A stretch of DNA of 53,220 bases from Gammaproteobacteria bacterium MedPE (GTDB taxonomy: Bacteria > Pseudomonadota > Gammaproteobacteria > Enterobacterales > Psychrobiaceae), in assembly GCA_001874365.1 (NCBI GenBank), contig MPDF01000009.1, positions 1-53,220 on the forward strand, in the 5' to 3' direction. The position numbers and the translations under genes were made by a program. Of the stretch, positions 7,129 to 16,680 are shown piece by piece. The notes beneath the pieces are model-generated. The model worked only from the letters and a program-made list of their open reading frames with translations, made no database searches and was not told where the DNA came from. How positions within the stretch are numbered: the first letter of the stretch is position 1; every line of letters begins with the position of its first letter.

Positions 7129-9288
7129 ATGACGCAACGTATTTCTGTTGGTGGATTACAAGTTTCCCAACTTCTTTTTGATTTTATTAATCAACAGGCT
7201 CTTCCTAAAACAAAAATAGAACAAGCCGACTTTTGGAGATCATTCGAAAAAATAATCTCGACATTCTCACCACGTAACAAAACCCTGTTAGAAAAACGTG
7301 AAGATATGCAGCAACAAATTGATCGCTGGCATACAACGAATGAATATAAGTTTTCAGACTATAAAGCCTTTTTGCAAGATATAGGTTATCTATTACCTGA
7401 TTGTGAAGATTTTATGATTTCGACGAGTAACGTTGATGAAGAAATGGCGACAATGGCTGGGCCGCAGCTTGTTGTCCCTGTGATGAATTCCCGTTTTGCG
7501 TTGAATGCCGCTAATGCCCGTTGGGGATCTCTATATGATGCGCTCTACGGTACAGATGCAATTGGTTTTGATAATGGCGCAGAAGTTGGCACAACGTACA
7601 ACAAGGTTCGTGGTGATTTAGTTATTGCTAAAGGTCGTAAGTTTCTTGATAACGCGTGCCCTCTATCTCAAGGTAGCCATGCGGACGCTGTTGCTTACAC
7701 AATTGAAGATAGAGAATTGAAAGTCGCGCTGGAAAGTGGTCAGTTAACAACTTTGGCTGATAACGCGAAGTTGATTGGGTTCAATGGCGAGCAGGCTTCA
7801 CCGTCGGTTATTTTATTTAACAATAACGGCATGCATATTGAGATTGTTATAGACAAGTCGAGTCAAATTGGCGGCGATGATAAGGCGGGGATAAGCGACA
7901 TTATTCTAGAGTCGGCTCTCACGACCATTATGGATTGTGAAGATTCCGTGGCAGCTGTTGACGCAGAAGACAAAGTCGTCGTTTATAAAAACTGGCTTGG
8001 ACTGATGCAAGGAGACTTGTCGGAGGAAATTACTAAGCAAGGTAAAACGTTTACTCGTTCACTAAATAGTGACAGGCAATATAAGGGGATTACAGGCCAA
8101 GATTTATCGCTCAAAGGACGTAGTTTAATGTTTGTGCGAAATGTGGGGCATTTAATGACCAGCCCAGCCATCATTGATGCACAAGGCAATGAAATCCCGG
8201 AAGGAATATTAGATGGTGTGATTACATCGTTAATTTCACTACATGATTTACAAGGAAATAGCAATTTCAAGAACTCATCTGCTGGCTCGATTTATATCGT
8301 CAAACCGAAAATGCATGGTCCTGAAGAAGTCACTTTTGCCAATGACTTATTTAATGCTGTCGAGGATATGCTAGGGCTTGCGCGCTATACTATAAAAATG
8401 GGGATTATGGATGAAGAGCGCCGTACGACCGTCAATTTAAAACAGTGTATTTACGCCGCTAAAGAGCGTGTGGTATTCATTAATACTGGGTTCTTAGACC
8501 GAACTGGTGATGAAATTCATACATCGATGGAAGCGGGGCCCATGATCCGTAAAGGTGATATGAAATCAGCTGCTTGGATTGGTGCTTACGAAGACTGGAA
8601 TGTAGATATTGGTCTACGGTGTGGTTTGAGCGGTCGAGCGCAAATAGGTAAAGGAATGTGGGCTATTCCTGATCAAATGGCCAATATGCTTAAAACTAAA
8701 GTTGCGCACCCTCAATCAGGTGCGAATACAGCATGGGTCCCATCTCCGACGGCTGCAACATTACATGCACTTCACTATCATGAAATTGATGTCTTTACCC
8801 AGCAGCAATCAATTAAGCAGCGCCCGTTGGCAAATATTGATGATATCTTGTCGATTCCGATTGAGGTTAACCCTCAGTGGACAATTAATGAAATTGAACA
8901 AGAGCTTGAAAACAATGCGCAAGGATTATTAGGTTACGTCGTTCGTTGGGTTGATGCTGGAATTGGATGTTCGAAAGTGCCAGATATTAACAATGTCGGA
9001 TTAATGGAAGATCGCGCGACGCTTCGGATCTCGTCTCAGCATATGGCTAACTGGTTACGGCATGAAATCTGCACCAAGGAACAAGTGATGGCGGTGCTTA
9101 AGAAAATGGCGCTGGTAGTTGATAAACAGAACTCCGGTGATCCGAGTTATCAGGCGATGGCTGACGACTTTGATAACAGTATTGCGTTTCAAGCGGCATG
9201 TGAATTAGTGTTTGAAGGTTGTGCCCAACCTAGTGGATACACTGAGCCTGTATTGCATAAACGACGTTTAGCACTTAAAGTACAATAA
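7129..9288 (+). CDS. glcB: Malate synthase G
   Basis: A 719-residue cytoplasmic enzyme, matching the usual length of about 720 for isoform G. It condenses glyoxylate with acetyl-CoA to give malate, completing the glyoxylate bypass or glycolate use. The core [14 protein letters not shown] near residue 330 carries the catalytic Arg. The metal-site region [14 protein letters not shown] and the later [10 protein letters not shown] segment are also typical of the family. ATG 7129 has GAGG five bases upstream; an in-frame TTG 66 bases earlier is rejected because the extension matches no family member and would place the promoter -10 box at the start codon. There are no glc or ace operon partners next to it; aceK lies about 42 kb away. 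The two inverted repeats upstream suggest its own regulator. Confidence 0.95.
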   Translation: MTQRISVGGLQVSQLLFDFINQQALPKTKIEQADFWRSFEKIISTFSPRNKTLLEKREDMQQQIDRWHTTNEYKFSDYKAFLQDIGYLLPDCEDFMISTSNVDEEMATMAGPQLVVPVMNSRFALNAANARWGSLYDALYGTDAIGFDNGAEVGTTYNKVRGDLVIAKGRKFLDNACPLSQGSHADAVAYTIEDRELKVALESGQLTTLADNAKLIGFNGEQASPSVILFNNNGMHIEIVIDKSSQIGGDDKAGISDIILESALTTIMDCEDSVAAVDAEDKVVVYKNWLGLMQGDLSEEITKQGKTFTRSLNSDRQYKGITGQDLSLKGRSLMFVRNVGHLMTSPAIIDAQGNEIPEGILDGVITSLISLHDLQGNSNFKNSSAGSIYIVKPKMHGPEEVTFANDLFNAVEDMLGLARYTIKMGIMDEERRTTVNLKQCIYAAKERVVFINTGFLDRTGDEIHTSMEAGPMIRKGDMKSAAWIGAYEDWNVDIGLRCGLSGRAQIGKGMWAIPDQMANMLKTKVAHPQSGANTAWVPSPTAATLHALHYHEIDVFTQQQSIKQRPLANIDDILSIPIEVNPQWTINEIEQELENNAQGLLGYVVRWVDAGIGCSKVPDINNVGLMEDRATLRISSQHMANWLRHEICTKEQVMAVLKKMALVVDKQNSGDPSYQAMADDFDNSIAFQAACELVFEGCAQPSGYTEPVLHKRRLALKVQ

Positions 9289-9308
9289 GCACAAATTCAA
9301 CAATCAAG

Positions 9309-9334
9309 AGCCGGTATAATCCACCGGCTTTTTT
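9309..9334 (+). terminator. Rho-independent terminator of glcB
   Basis: AGCCGGT at 9309-9315 pairs with ACCGGCT at 9323-9329 around seven bases and is followed by a T run to 9334. Confidence 0.9.
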
Positions 9335-9399
9335 GTGACAATCAGTAATCGTGCTTGATGTCATATTAGGATAGAAAATGGCTTGGTTCTGGCCGCAAT

Positions 9400-9756
9400 T
9401 CATTCGTTTTTTTCACCGCCAATACGACAGGCAATATTTTCTGTGGCTGTGGCATCATTTAATAAAATACCAAACTCTCGTAGCGCTGTGTCACCAGTGT
9501 CATGACCATAACTACTGTTGATTTACTTAATGTTAATAACGTTCCAAATTCCTGAGGCAATAATCGTCAATGCTTGTTGCTTCGAACAGCAGGAAATAAA
9601 CGGGCAATTGGTATTATAACGTTGTTCGACGACAGCTTGCTGTTCTAGGCGATCATCGCGACCAACCCTAAGGTAGTAGTGAATTGATTTAATGCGAGAG
9701 AACGCCGTGTCGTTAGATACAGTGAGTGTGGTAGATGATAAATGGCTATCACCCAA
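9400..9756 (-). pseudogene. Decayed GGDEF (diguanylate cyclase) gene
   Basis: Reading leftward in one frame from 9756, the sequence runs to NVINIK, meets a TAA at 9523-9525, and continues in the same frame as INSSYGHDTGDTALREFG and then CRIGGE. Together these recall the GGDEF-domain landmarks D-x-D-x-F-K-x-I-N-x-x-Y-G-H-x-x-G-D and R-x-G-G-E-E-F. After GGE (9412-9420) the motif is broken and a TGA follows at 9400-9402. The first Asp of the DxD site reads Asn. The portion upstream of 9560 is poorly recognisable, and the frame stays open back to about 9800 without a good start or ribosome binding site. No C-terminal half remains. Most likely a truncated, stop-interrupted relic of a cyclase gene. 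It fills most of the apparent gap between glcB and the zinc-ribbon gene. Confidence 0.65.
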
Positions 9757-9759
9757 TAA

Positions 9760-9992
9760 CTGTTTAGCTGACGAGACAATCGATATTCGAACACTTGTTT
9801 AGCGCAATTTAATATTCATTTTAAAAGGTTACTAAAATAAACAACGGAAGGGATATAAATAGTGGTAAATCGTTGATATTCCAACCTCATCTTCTCTTTA
9901 TCGGCATTTAACAATCAGTGTTATTAAATGGAAATAAGAGATTGTTGTTAACAACAAGGAAGAAAATAGAAAGAAGTGAAACAGTGAGGATT
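9760..9992. other. Intergenic stretch beside the GGDEF relic
   Basis: No gene recognised. It contains a perfect 16-base palindrome TTGTTGTTAACAACAA at 9942-9957, whose core TTGTTAACAA also occurs at 6160-6169. The rest is AT-rich. Confidence 0.4.
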
Positions 9993-10007
9993 TTATTTCA
10001 AATCCTC
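9986..10007 (-). terminator. Hairpin at the 3' end of the zinc-ribbon gene
   Basis: GAGGATTT at 9986-9993 pairs perfectly with AAATCCTC at 10000-10007 around six bases and overlaps the stop codon. The following leftward sequence is only moderately T-rich, so termination is plausible rather than certain. Confidence 0.4.
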
Positions 10008-10172
10008 GACTGCTTGATTAACTAACGATTGAATGTCACTACACGTAGTTTCTACACCGCAGTTACAATCTAATGTTTGATGCTCTGCTAACCATCCCAC
10101 CGTTTTTAAGTGTTTTTGGCCACAGCTTGGGCAAACAATTTTTAATGTTTGCAGTTGATCTAAATGAGTCAT
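9993..10172 (-). CDS. Small zinc-ribbon protein (59 aa)
   Basis: A short gene of 59 codons starting MTHLDQLQTLKIVCPSCGQK and ending NQAVEDLK. Cys14-x-x-Cys17 and Cys36-x-Cys38 form a two-knuckle zinc-ribbon pattern, with Cys44 spare. AGGAG lies five bases before the ATG, which strongly supports translation. It lies 118 bases downstream of dapD on the same strand, so it may share that transcript. No family name comes to mind; small zinc ribbons of this type often bind nucleic acid or partner proteins. Function unknown. Confidence 0.75.
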   Translation of the reverse strand: MTHLDQLQTLKIVCPSCGQKHLKTVGWLAEHQTLDCNCGVETTCSDIQSLVNQAVEDLK

Positions 10173-10290
10173 ATTAGCTCCTGAAATTATTACTAATCTT
10201 CAGTCTATCAAACTAATATGACTTTTCTGTGACGTAGCTTGCAAAATGACGTGGCTAAAGCGTTTAGTCGTTAACTAACTGATGTATTTG

Positions 10291-11115
10291 TTATTCGACA
10301 CCGCGAAGTAGGGCATTAACGCCAACTTTTGCACGTGTCTTAGCGTCAACTTTTTTAACAATGATGGCAGCGTATAAATTATGAGTACCACATTTTGATG
10401 GTAGAGTGCCTGATACAACAACTGATCCTGCTGGAACACGGCCATAGTGAATCGTGCCTGTTTCACGGTCGAAAATACGTGTACTTTGGCTGATGTAAAC
10501 ACCCATCGAAATGACGCTACCTTCTTCAACGACAACACCTTCGACGATTTCTGAACGTGCACCAATAAAGCAGTTATCTTCGATAATTGTCGGGTTTGCC
10601 TGTAATGGCTCTAATACACCGCCAATACCAACACCACCAGAAAGGTGAACATTCTTGCCGATTTGAGCACATGAGCCTACGGTTGCCCATGTATCAACCA
10701 TAGTACCTTCATCAACGTAGGCGCCAATGTTGGTATAAGACGGCATTAGAACGACATTTTTAGCAATATAACAGCCTTGGCGAACTGTTGCTGGTGGTAC
10801 AACTCGCATTCCTTCATCTTTAAATTGTTGCTCTGTGTAGTTGGCAAATTTCTGCGGTACTTTATCGAAATATTGCGTGTCTCCACCATCAATAATAGTG
10901 TTGTCATGCAGTTTGAAAAATAATAAAACGGCTTTCTTTAACCATTGATGCACAACCCATTCACCGCTAATTTTTTCAGCAACACGTGCTTCACCGCTGT
11001 CAAGTAATGCCATTGCTTGTGTCACTGCATCTTTAACTTCTTGGGACGCTGTCTCAGCTGTGTATTGATCTCTTGTATCAAAAGCATGTTCAATGATTTG
11101 TTGTAATTGACTCAT
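10291..11115 (-). CDS. dapD: 2,3,4,5-tetrahydropyridine-2,6-dicarboxylate N-succinyltransferase
   Basis: A 274-residue enzyme, exactly the usual length. It succinylates tetrahydrodipicolinate in the lysine and meso-diaminopimelate pathway, feeding both protein and peptidoglycan synthesis. An N-terminal helical domain is followed by a left-handed beta-helix of hexapeptide repeats (about residues 100-235), including [20 protein letters not shown] and [15 protein letters not shown]. It is the third gene of the leftward map-glnD-dapD run, 24 bases after glnD. An ORF on the same strand in another frame is a shadow. Confidence 0.96.
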   Translation of the reverse strand: MSQLQQIIEHAFDTRDQYTAETASQEVKDAVTQAMALLDSGEARVAEKISGEWVVHQWLKKAVLLFFKLHDNTIIDGGDTQYFDKVPQKFANYTEQQFKDEGMRVVPPATVRQGCYIAKNVVLMPSYTNIGAYVDEGTMVDTWATVGSCAQIGKNVHLSGGVGIGGVLEPLQANPTIIEDNCFIGARSEIVEGVVVEEGSVISMGVYISQSTRIFDRETGTIHYGRVPAGSVVVSGTLPSKCGTHNLYAAIIVKKVDAKTRAKVGVNALLRGVE

Positions 11116-11139
11116 CGTAATTCCTATCCAAATTTTTGG

Positions 11140-13761
11140 TTATCGATTTAATTTTTCAATCGCTAGTACTAGCGCTTGTTGTAATGTGTTTTGCTGTTCT
11201 TGAGTTAACGGATTCTCATCTTTATCGGTAATGATAAAGAAGTCTTCAACGCGTTCACCAATGGTTGTTATCTTGGCATTGTGCAGTGTAATTTTAAATT
11301 TAGTGAATACATCGCCGACTGTTGCTAATAACCCTGGCATGTCAAGTGCGACCAGCTCAAATAAGGTGTGCTCACCATGATCACAAGTGATAAATGAGAT
11401 TCTGGTTGGCACTTTAAATTGTTTAGTACGTCGTGCAATTCTACGATTGTTGTGTGGTTTAAAATGCTTTTGTGTGAGCGACTTTGTTAATGTTTGAACG
11501 ATAGATTTTACGCGGCGTTCGTCTAGAATTGGCTGTCCATTGTGTTCTGATATATTAAAGGTATCCAATGCCCAGCCGCCAGTGGTCGCCATAACATGCG
11601 CATCATTAATTTGAACATTTTTACTACCTAGTACACGCATGACCTTTGCGAACAAATTTTTCATGTCTTGTGTATAAACAAAAAGTTCGCTCACCGTTTT
11701 ATTGGGATTATGAAATATCGCAATAATTGGTTTATTTGGTGGCTGGTTGCGTAAAATTAGATCGCAATGTTGTGCTATAGCTATTGGTGTGTGTCGTAAG
11801 AAATAGTCATCTTGAAAGTATCCCCACAACTCCTCTACCGCATGTTTATCGTAGAATGCATCATTAGTGTGTAATTGATGTAACGCTTTGGCTTTGTATT
11901 CGGTAATACGCTCTTCAGCATCCACATCGCCTTGTGCGCCGCGGCGCAGTGCACGCAGGGTATAAAAGTATAGCTCTCTTAATAGAGAGCCTTTCCAATT
12001 GTTCCAAAGCTTGTTGTTCGTCGCACATATATCGGCGACTGTTAGGCAATATAAATAAGCCAAACGGGTTTCGTCTTGAACTATGCTAGCGAAACTATTG
12101 ATCACATCAGGATCATGAATATCCCGTCGCTGTGCAATCACGGACATTAAGAGGTGGTTTTCCACGAGCCAAGCAATCAGACGTGTATCGTGTTCATTGA
12201 GAGCATGCAAGCGTCCAAACTCAAGCGCGTCAAGCGCACCAAGCTCGCTATGATCTCCGCCGCGTCCTTTACCGATATCATGAAAAATTGCGGCGAGTAC
12301 TAACAAGCCTTTTTTGGTCAATGTGTGAATGAGCACACTACACAATGGGAATTCGTCTTTATATTTCGGCTGAGAAAAGCGGTCGATATTTTTGAGTAGT
12401 CGATGAGTATGTTCATCCACCGTATATGCATGAAATAAATCAAACTGCATTTGGCCGCTGATCTTTTGCCATGCGGGCATATAACTACCGAGAATTCCGT
12501 GCTTATGCATCATTGATAGCGCACGTATACCATCTGGATGCTTAATAATATTCATAAAAGCAGTACGACATTGAGCATCGTCACAAAGGGGGGCTGTTAA
12601 ATTTTCCCTCGCTAAGCGCAATTGGCGTAAGGTTGGCGCATAAATGCCCGAAATTTCTTTGTCTTTTGCAATATTTAAAAACAGCGTAATGATTTGCGAC
12701 TTATCATTAAATAAGTTATCAACTGTTGATTCAATAAAATGACCGCGTCGTTGATACTGCTCATTCATTATGCAGATATCGAGAGTTTTAATTCGTCCTA
12801 AAAATTCTCTTTTAAACAGTTGAAGTAACATTTCGCATAGCTCATCGACTTCTCGGATCTGCTGGTAATATTGCTTCATCATGACTTCAACGGCTAATTG
12901 GTCTTCGTCGGAATAGCCCATGGCGTTAGCTACGTCATGTTGATGATTAAAGAGCAATTTGTCTTCTGGACGCTTTGCGGTTTGATGGAGTGCAAAACGC
13001 ATGCTCCATAAGAAATCTTGGCAGCTTAATAATTTATCTAATTCTTCTTGTGATAAAAAGCCATGTTGAACGAGCTGCTCAACAATTGTCGTTTTAAAAT
13101 GGCGCTTCGCTATCCAACCAACGGTTTGAATATCGCGTAAGCCTCCGGGGCAGGTCTTGATGTTAGGTTCGAGATCAAAGGCATTATTAGCCTCATGGCG
13201 CTGGAATTGTTCATCGCGCTTTGCGAGGTAAAATTCACTACTAGGCCAAAAATCAGGTTGTTCAATAGCTAATTGCAACTGTTGGTATAATTCTTGTGGT
13301 CCATTAAGAAGTCTACTTTCCATCAAGTTTGTTGCAACTGTAATATCACTTTTACCAATGCTAATGGTTTCTTCTAACGTTCTTACGCTGTGACCAATAT
13401 CGAACTTAATGTCCCATAAGAATGTGATGAACTGGCTTATCTTTTCTGTTTGTTCATTAGTGAGGGTTTTTAAAGACAGAATGAGCAGATCAACATCTGA
13501 ATGAGGATGCAGCTCACCACGACCATAGCCACCAACCGCGATTAAAGAAATTGGGGTGTGGTTTAACTCAAAATGTTGCCAAAGTTGTTGCAATAAATCA
13601 TCAACGTATTGGCAACGCTGATGAAGAAGTTCACGAATATCACCACCGCGTTCAAATTGCTCATTAAGCCAATCTGAAAATTCATTGTTCGCTTGTTTGC
13701 ACGATGCAATTAGTTGTTTGGGTTCTACTAATTCGACGTCTAATACGGCCGGTGGCGACAT
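11140..13761 (-). CDS. glnD: Bifunctional [protein-PII] uridylyltransferase/uridylyl-removing enzyme
   Basis: An 873-residue nitrogen sensor. It uridylylates PII proteins when glutamine is low and removes UMP when glutamine is high. Domain order: nucleotidyltransferase with GGYGRGELHPHSDVD at 77-91 (Asp89, Asp91), a helical linker, an HD hydrolase domain with DEHTHRLLKN and the metal motif FHDIGKGRGGDHSE near 490-505, and two ACT domains in the last 190 residues (the second includes DMPGLLATVGDVF). The length is close to the E. coli protein. It is translated just after map, with an 18-base gap, and before dapD. Confidence 0.96.
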   Translation of the reverse strand: MSPPAVLDVELVEPKQLIASCKQANNEFSDWLNEQFERGGDIRELLHQRCQYVDDLLQQLWQHFELNHTPISLIAVGGYGRGELHPHSDVDLLILSLKTLTNEQTEKISQFITFLWDIKFDIGHSVRTLEETISIGKSDITVATNLMESRLLNGPQELYQQLQLAIEQPDFWPSSEFYLAKRDEQFQRHEANNAFDLEPNIKTCPGGLRDIQTVGWIAKRHFKTTIVEQLVQHGFLSQEELDKLLSCQDFLWSMRFALHQTAKRPEDKLLFNHQHDVANAMGYSDEDQLAVEVMMKQYYQQIREVDELCEMLLQLFKREFLGRIKTLDICIMNEQYQRRGHFIESTVDNLFNDKSQIITLFLNIAKDKEISGIYAPTLRQLRLARENLTAPLCDDAQCRTAFMNIIKHPDGIRALSMMHKHGILGSYMPAWQKISGQMQFDLFHAYTVDEHTHRLLKNIDRFSQPKYKDEFPLCSVLIHTLTKKGLLVLAAIFHDIGKGRGGDHSELGALDALEFGRLHALNEHDTRLIAWLVENHLLMSVIAQRRDIHDPDVINSFASIVQDETRLAYLYCLTVADICATNNKLWNNWKGSLLRELYFYTLRALRRGAQGDVDAEERITEYKAKALHQLHTNDAFYDKHAVEELWGYFQDDYFLRHTPIAIAQHCDLILRNQPPNKPIIAIFHNPNKTVSELFVYTQDMKNLFAKVMRVLGSKNVQINDAHVMATTGGWALDTFNISEHNGQPILDERRVKSIVQTLTKSLTQKHFKPHNNRRIARRTKQFKVPTRISFITCDHGEHTLFELVALDMPGLLATVGDVFTKFKITLHNAKITTIGERVEDFFIITDKDENPLTQEQQNTLQQALVLAIEKLNR

Positions 13762-13779
13762 AATTTTCCTTATTCCTAT

Positions 13780-14571
13780 TTAAGCGTGTTCTATAACACG
13801 TGATATTTCTTCATCACTGCGTAGCGTTAATATTTCAACACCATTATCTGTCACTAATAACGTGTGTTCCCACTGCGCTGAGAGTGAACGGTCCTTGGTA
13901 ACGACTGTCCAGCCATCGTTATTAGCCATCTTACTAAAGCGCTTACCTGCATTAACCATAGGCTCAATTGTCAAACACATACCAGCTTGTAATGTCTCAC
14001 CCGTGCCTGGTTTACCATAATGAACAACTTGTGGATCTTCATGAAACTCTGCGCCAATGCCATGACCACAGTATTCACGAACAATAGAATAATTCATCCC
14101 TTCACAGTAAGTTTGAATTGCATGGCCAATATCGCCTAAACGAACACCAGGTTTTACCATGTTAATGGCTTTGTACAAACTCTCTTGTGTTGTTTTAATC
14201 AAGCGATTAGCTAGGATGCTTCCTTTACCGACGACAAACATTTTACTCGTGTCGCCATGGTAACCATCTTTTATAACAGTGACATCAACATTGATGATGT
14301 CGCCTTCTTTAAGTTTCTTATCACTTGGTATGCCATGACAGATAACATGGTTAACAGAGGTACAAATTGATTTTGGAAAACCGTGGTAGTTAAGTGGGGC
14401 AGGAATCGCGTTTTGCTCTTCAACAATGTAGCGGTGACAAATATCATTTAGTTCATCTGTCGTGACGCCTTTTTTCACGAACGGACCGATCATTTCTAAT
14501 ACTTCTGCTGCCAATGCGCCTGCAATGCGCATTTTTTCAATTTCTTGGGCTGTTTTTATGGTAATTGCCAT
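13780..14571 (-). CDS. map: Methionine aminopeptidase type I
   Basis: A 263-residue metalloenzyme that removes the initiator Met from new proteins. Visible metal ligands: the two Asp of NVDVTVIKDGYHGDTS, His in GHGIGAEFHEDPQV, Glu in TIEPMV, and Glu in WEHTLLVT. ATG 14571 gives the family length and is preceded by an AGAGA-type site; a TTG 27 bases upstream would add an uncharacteristic extension and is rejected. It is the first gene of the leftward run and is divergent from rpsB, the ancestral gammaproteobacterial layout. Confidence 0.95.
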   Translation of the reverse strand: MAITIKTAQEIEKMRIAGALAAEVLEMIGPFVKKGVTTDELNDICHRYIVEEQNAIPAPLNYHGFPKSICTSVNHVICHGIPSDKKLKEGDIINVDVTVIKDGYHGDTSKMFVVGKGSILANRLIKTTQESLYKAINMVKPGVRLGDIGHAIQTYCEGMNYSIVREYCGHGIGAEFHEDPQVVHYGKPGTGETLQAGMCLTIEPMVNAGKRFSKMANNDGWTVVTKDRSLSAQWEHTLLVTDNGVEILTLRSDEEISRVIEHA

Positions 14572-14614
14572 GTTGGTATCTCTATTTAAAATTGCCAAAA
14601 ATATTGGCTAAAAC

Positions 14615-14643
14615 TTGTTTTTGCCCCGCGTTTTTGGTATAAA
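14615..14643 (+). promoter_or_regulatory. rpsB promoter with GC-rich discriminator
   Basis: TTGTTT at 14615-14620 and TATAAA at 14638-14643 with a 17-base spacer. The next bases, GCGCGCCGGGG, form a GC-rich discriminator. Such a discriminator is typical of ribosomal promoters under ppGpp/DksA control, so stringent regulation is inferred. The predicted leader is about 200 bases. Confidence 0.6.
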
Positions 14644-14770
14644 GCGCGCCGGGGAATATATTCAACTTTCATCTAAAGTCGGTTTAACGCTGATTTTAAT
14701 GATCTTGTCTATAAAGAACCACTAAAAATTACATTTATCTTAAATCACACACGTATTTTTAACTGATTTC

Positions 14771-14846
14771 GGGGTGCTTTAGCGTCAAATAGACAAAAAA
14801 GTTCGAAATTTAGGATACGTGGAGGCCTAACCCCAAGAGGAAATTT
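14771..14846 (+). promoter_or_regulatory. Structured rpsB leader (candidate S2 autoregulatory site)
   Basis: GGGG at 14771-14774 can pair with CCCC at 14831-14834, enclosing a second helix TTAGG (14810-14814) with CCTAA (14826-14830). The CCCC arm ends just before the AAGAGG ribosome binding site. In E. coli, ribosomal protein S2 represses rpsB-tsf through the rpsB leader; this nested fold at the same place is a candidate for the same control. The pairing is seen; the role is inferred. Confidence 0.45.
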
Positions 14847-14849
14847 ATT

Positions 14850-15578
14850 ATGGCTACTGTTTCAATGCGCGATATGCTGCAAGCTGGTGTTCACTTCGGT
14901 CACCAAACTCGTTACTGGAATCCAAAAATGAAACCATTCATTTTCGGTGCTCGTAACAAGGTTCATATCATCAACTTAGAGCAAACTGCTCCAATGTTTA
15001 ACGAAGCGCTTGCTGTATTAAGCAATGCTGCGTCTAAAAAAGGTAAAATCCTTTTCGTTGGTACTAAGCGCGCTGCTGGCGATGCGATTAAAGAAGCGGC
15101 ACTAGAGTGTGACCAATTCTACGTAAATCACCGTTGGTTAGGTGGTATGTTGACTAACTGGAAAACAGTTCGTCAATCAATCAAGCGTCTAAAAGACCTT
15201 GAGCAACAGTCACAAGACGGTACTTTCGCTAAATTAGTTAAGAAAGAAGCGTTAATGCGTACTCGTGAAATGGAAAAACTAGAGAAATCTCTAGGCGGTA
15301 TCAAAAACATGAATGGTTTACCAGACGTGATTTTTGTAATCGACGCTGATCACGAACACATTGCTGTTAAAGAAGCTAACAACCTAGGTATTCCAGTTGT
15401 TGCTATCGTTGATACTAACTCTAACCCAGATGGTATTGACTACATCGTTCCTGGTAACGATGATGCGATCCGTGCTATCCAGCTTTACACTAAAGCTGCT
15501 GCAACTGCTGTTAACGAAGGTCGTAACAACACGGTTGCTGCTCAAGCAGAAACTGACGGTTTCGTTGAAGCTGAGTAA
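14850..15578 (+). CDS. rpsB: 30S ribosomal protein S2
   Basis: A 242-residue small-subunit protein, normal length. The N-terminus [19 protein letters not shown] and the inner [14 protein letters not shown] and [15 protein letters not shown] segments are hallmark S2 sequence. AAGAGG lies nine bases before the ATG. Codon use is strongly biased to a few codons, as expected for high expression. First gene of the rightward series; tsf follows after a hairpin. Confidence 0.98.
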   Translation: MATVSMRDMLQAGVHFGHQTRYWNPKMKPFIFGARNKVHIINLEQTAPMFNEALAVLSNAASKKGKILFVGTKRAAGDAIKEAALECDQFYVNHRWLGGMLTNWKTVRQSIKRLKDLEQQSQDGTFAKLVKKEALMRTREMEKLEKSLGGIKNMNGLPDVIFVIDADHEHIAVKEANNLGIPVVAIVDTNSNPDGIDYIVPGNDDAIRAIQLYTKAAATAVNEGRNNTVAAQAETDGFVEAE

Positions 15579-15614
15579 TTTAGATTAATATTATCTAGAT
15601 AACACATTTGAGTA

Positions 15615-15645
15615 GGCAGCAAAGAGTAATCTTTGGTGCCTTTTT
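15615..15645 (+). terminator. Terminator-like attenuator between rpsB and tsf
   Basis: GGCAGCAAAGA at 15615-15625 pairs with TCTTTGGTGCC at 15630-15640 with a single mismatch, followed by five T. Being inside the operon, it probably lets only part of the transcription through, lowering tsf relative to rpsB. Confidence 0.65.
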
Positions 15646-15666
15646 GAAATACAGAGGAATAGAAAA

Positions 15667-16515
15667 ATGGCAATTACTGCTAAGTTAGTAAAAGAACTTC
15701 GTGACCGCACTGGCGCTGGCATGATGGATTGTAAAAAAGCGTTAACCGAAACTAACGGTGACATCGAAGCTGCAATCGATCAAATGCGTAAAAACGGCCA
15801 AGCTAAAGCGGCTAAAAAAGCGGGTAACATCGCTGCTGAAGGTACAATTATCATCAAACAAAAAGATGGTATGGCTGCACTTCTAGAAGTTAACTGTCAA
15901 ACTGATTTCGTTGCTAAAGATGTAAGCTTCCTAGGTTTCGCTAACGAAGTTGCTGATGCTGCAATCGCACAAGAATTATCAATCGAAGAACTACAAGCTA
16001 AATTCGAAGAGACTCGTATTGCACTTGTTGCTAAAATCGGTGAGAACATGAACATCCGTCGCGTAGAATACGTGAAAGGTGCTTCTTTATCTTCATACCG
16101 TCACGGTGAGCGTATTGGTGTTGTTGTTGCTGGTGAAGCTGACGAAGAGACTCTTAAGCACGTTGCTATGCACGTTGCTGCTTCTCGTCCTGAGTTCGTT
16201 AACCCAGAAGACGTACCAAGCGAAGTTGTTGACCGTGAGCGTAAATTGCAGATCGAAATTGCAATGAACGAAGGCAAACCAGCAGAAATCGCTGAAAAAA
16301 TGGTTGAAGGTCGCATGAAGAAGTTTACTGGTGAGGTTTCTCTTACTGGTCAAGCATTCATCATGGAGCCAAAGCAAACTGTTGGTCAAATTCTTAAAGC
16401 TAAAAACGCTTCAGTTTCAACATTCGTTCGCCTAGAAGTTGGTGAAGGTATTGAGAAGAAAGAAGAAGATTTCGCTGCAGAAGTTGAAGCTCAAATCGCT
16501 GCTGCAAAACAGTAA
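15667..16515 (+). CDS. tsf: Elongation factor Ts
   Basis: A 282-residue guanine nucleotide exchange factor that regenerates EF-Tu-GTP. The N-terminal UBA-like domain contains [16 protein letters not shown]; the EF-Tu-contacting CQTDFVAKD motif lies around residues 78-86. The length is as in E. coli. AGAGGA precedes the ATG. Codon bias is strong, like rpsB. Confidence 0.98.
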   Translation: MAITAKLVKELRDRTGAGMMDCKKALTETNGDIEAAIDQMRKNGQAKAAKKAGNIAAEGTIIIKQKDGMAALLEVNCQTDFVAKDVSFLGFANEVADAAIAQELSIEELQAKFEETRIALVAKIGENMNIRRVEYVKGASLSSYRHGERIGVVVAGEADEETLKHVAMHVAASRPEFVNPEDVPSEVVDRERKLQIEIAMNEGKPAEIAEKMVEGRMKKFTGEVSLTGQAFIMEPKQTVGQILKAKNASVSTFVRLEVGEGIEKKEEDFAAEVEAQIAAAKQ

Positions 16516-16555
16516 TCGATTGAGAGACAACAACGAATTTGTTGTTGTAATGAGA

Positions 16556-16581
16556 GACCGTGGCATCGCCGCGGTCTTTTT
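16556..16581 (+). terminator. Rho-independent terminator after tsf
   Basis: GACCGTGGC at 16556-16564 pairs with GCCGCGGTC at 16568-16576 (one U-G pair) around ATC, then five T. A second inverted repeat, CAACAAC/GTTGTTG around 16528-16547, lies just before it. Confidence 0.9.
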
Positions 16582-16680
16582 AAATGCTTAATTTATGAAT
16601 AAGTTTTTAATAAGAGCTTAATGATAAATTAAGTGGAAGAACCCACTTTGAAACGATGACTCTGGCAAAGGTAAATTAGA

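Noticed and set aside
5191-9756. Prophage or defence island around the SieB-like gene
   Set aside because: No integrase, phage structural gene, restriction gene or attachment repeat seen; neighbours are normal chromosomal genes.
9834-9992. Small RNA gene between the GGDEF relic and the zinc-ribbon gene
   Set aside because: There is a perfect palindrome but no promoter plus terminator pair that would define an RNA.
10275-10565. Leftward 96-codon ORF inside dapD
   Set aside because: Same strand, other frame, fully within the well-supported dapD; no family features.
15397-15588. Leu-rich rightward ORF over the end of rpsB
   Set aside because: Composition is typical of a +1 shadow of a highly biased ribosomal gene; no ribosome binding site of its own.
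16093-16389. ORFs opposite to tsf
   Set aside because: Antisense shadows of a strongly codon-biased gene; no domain features.
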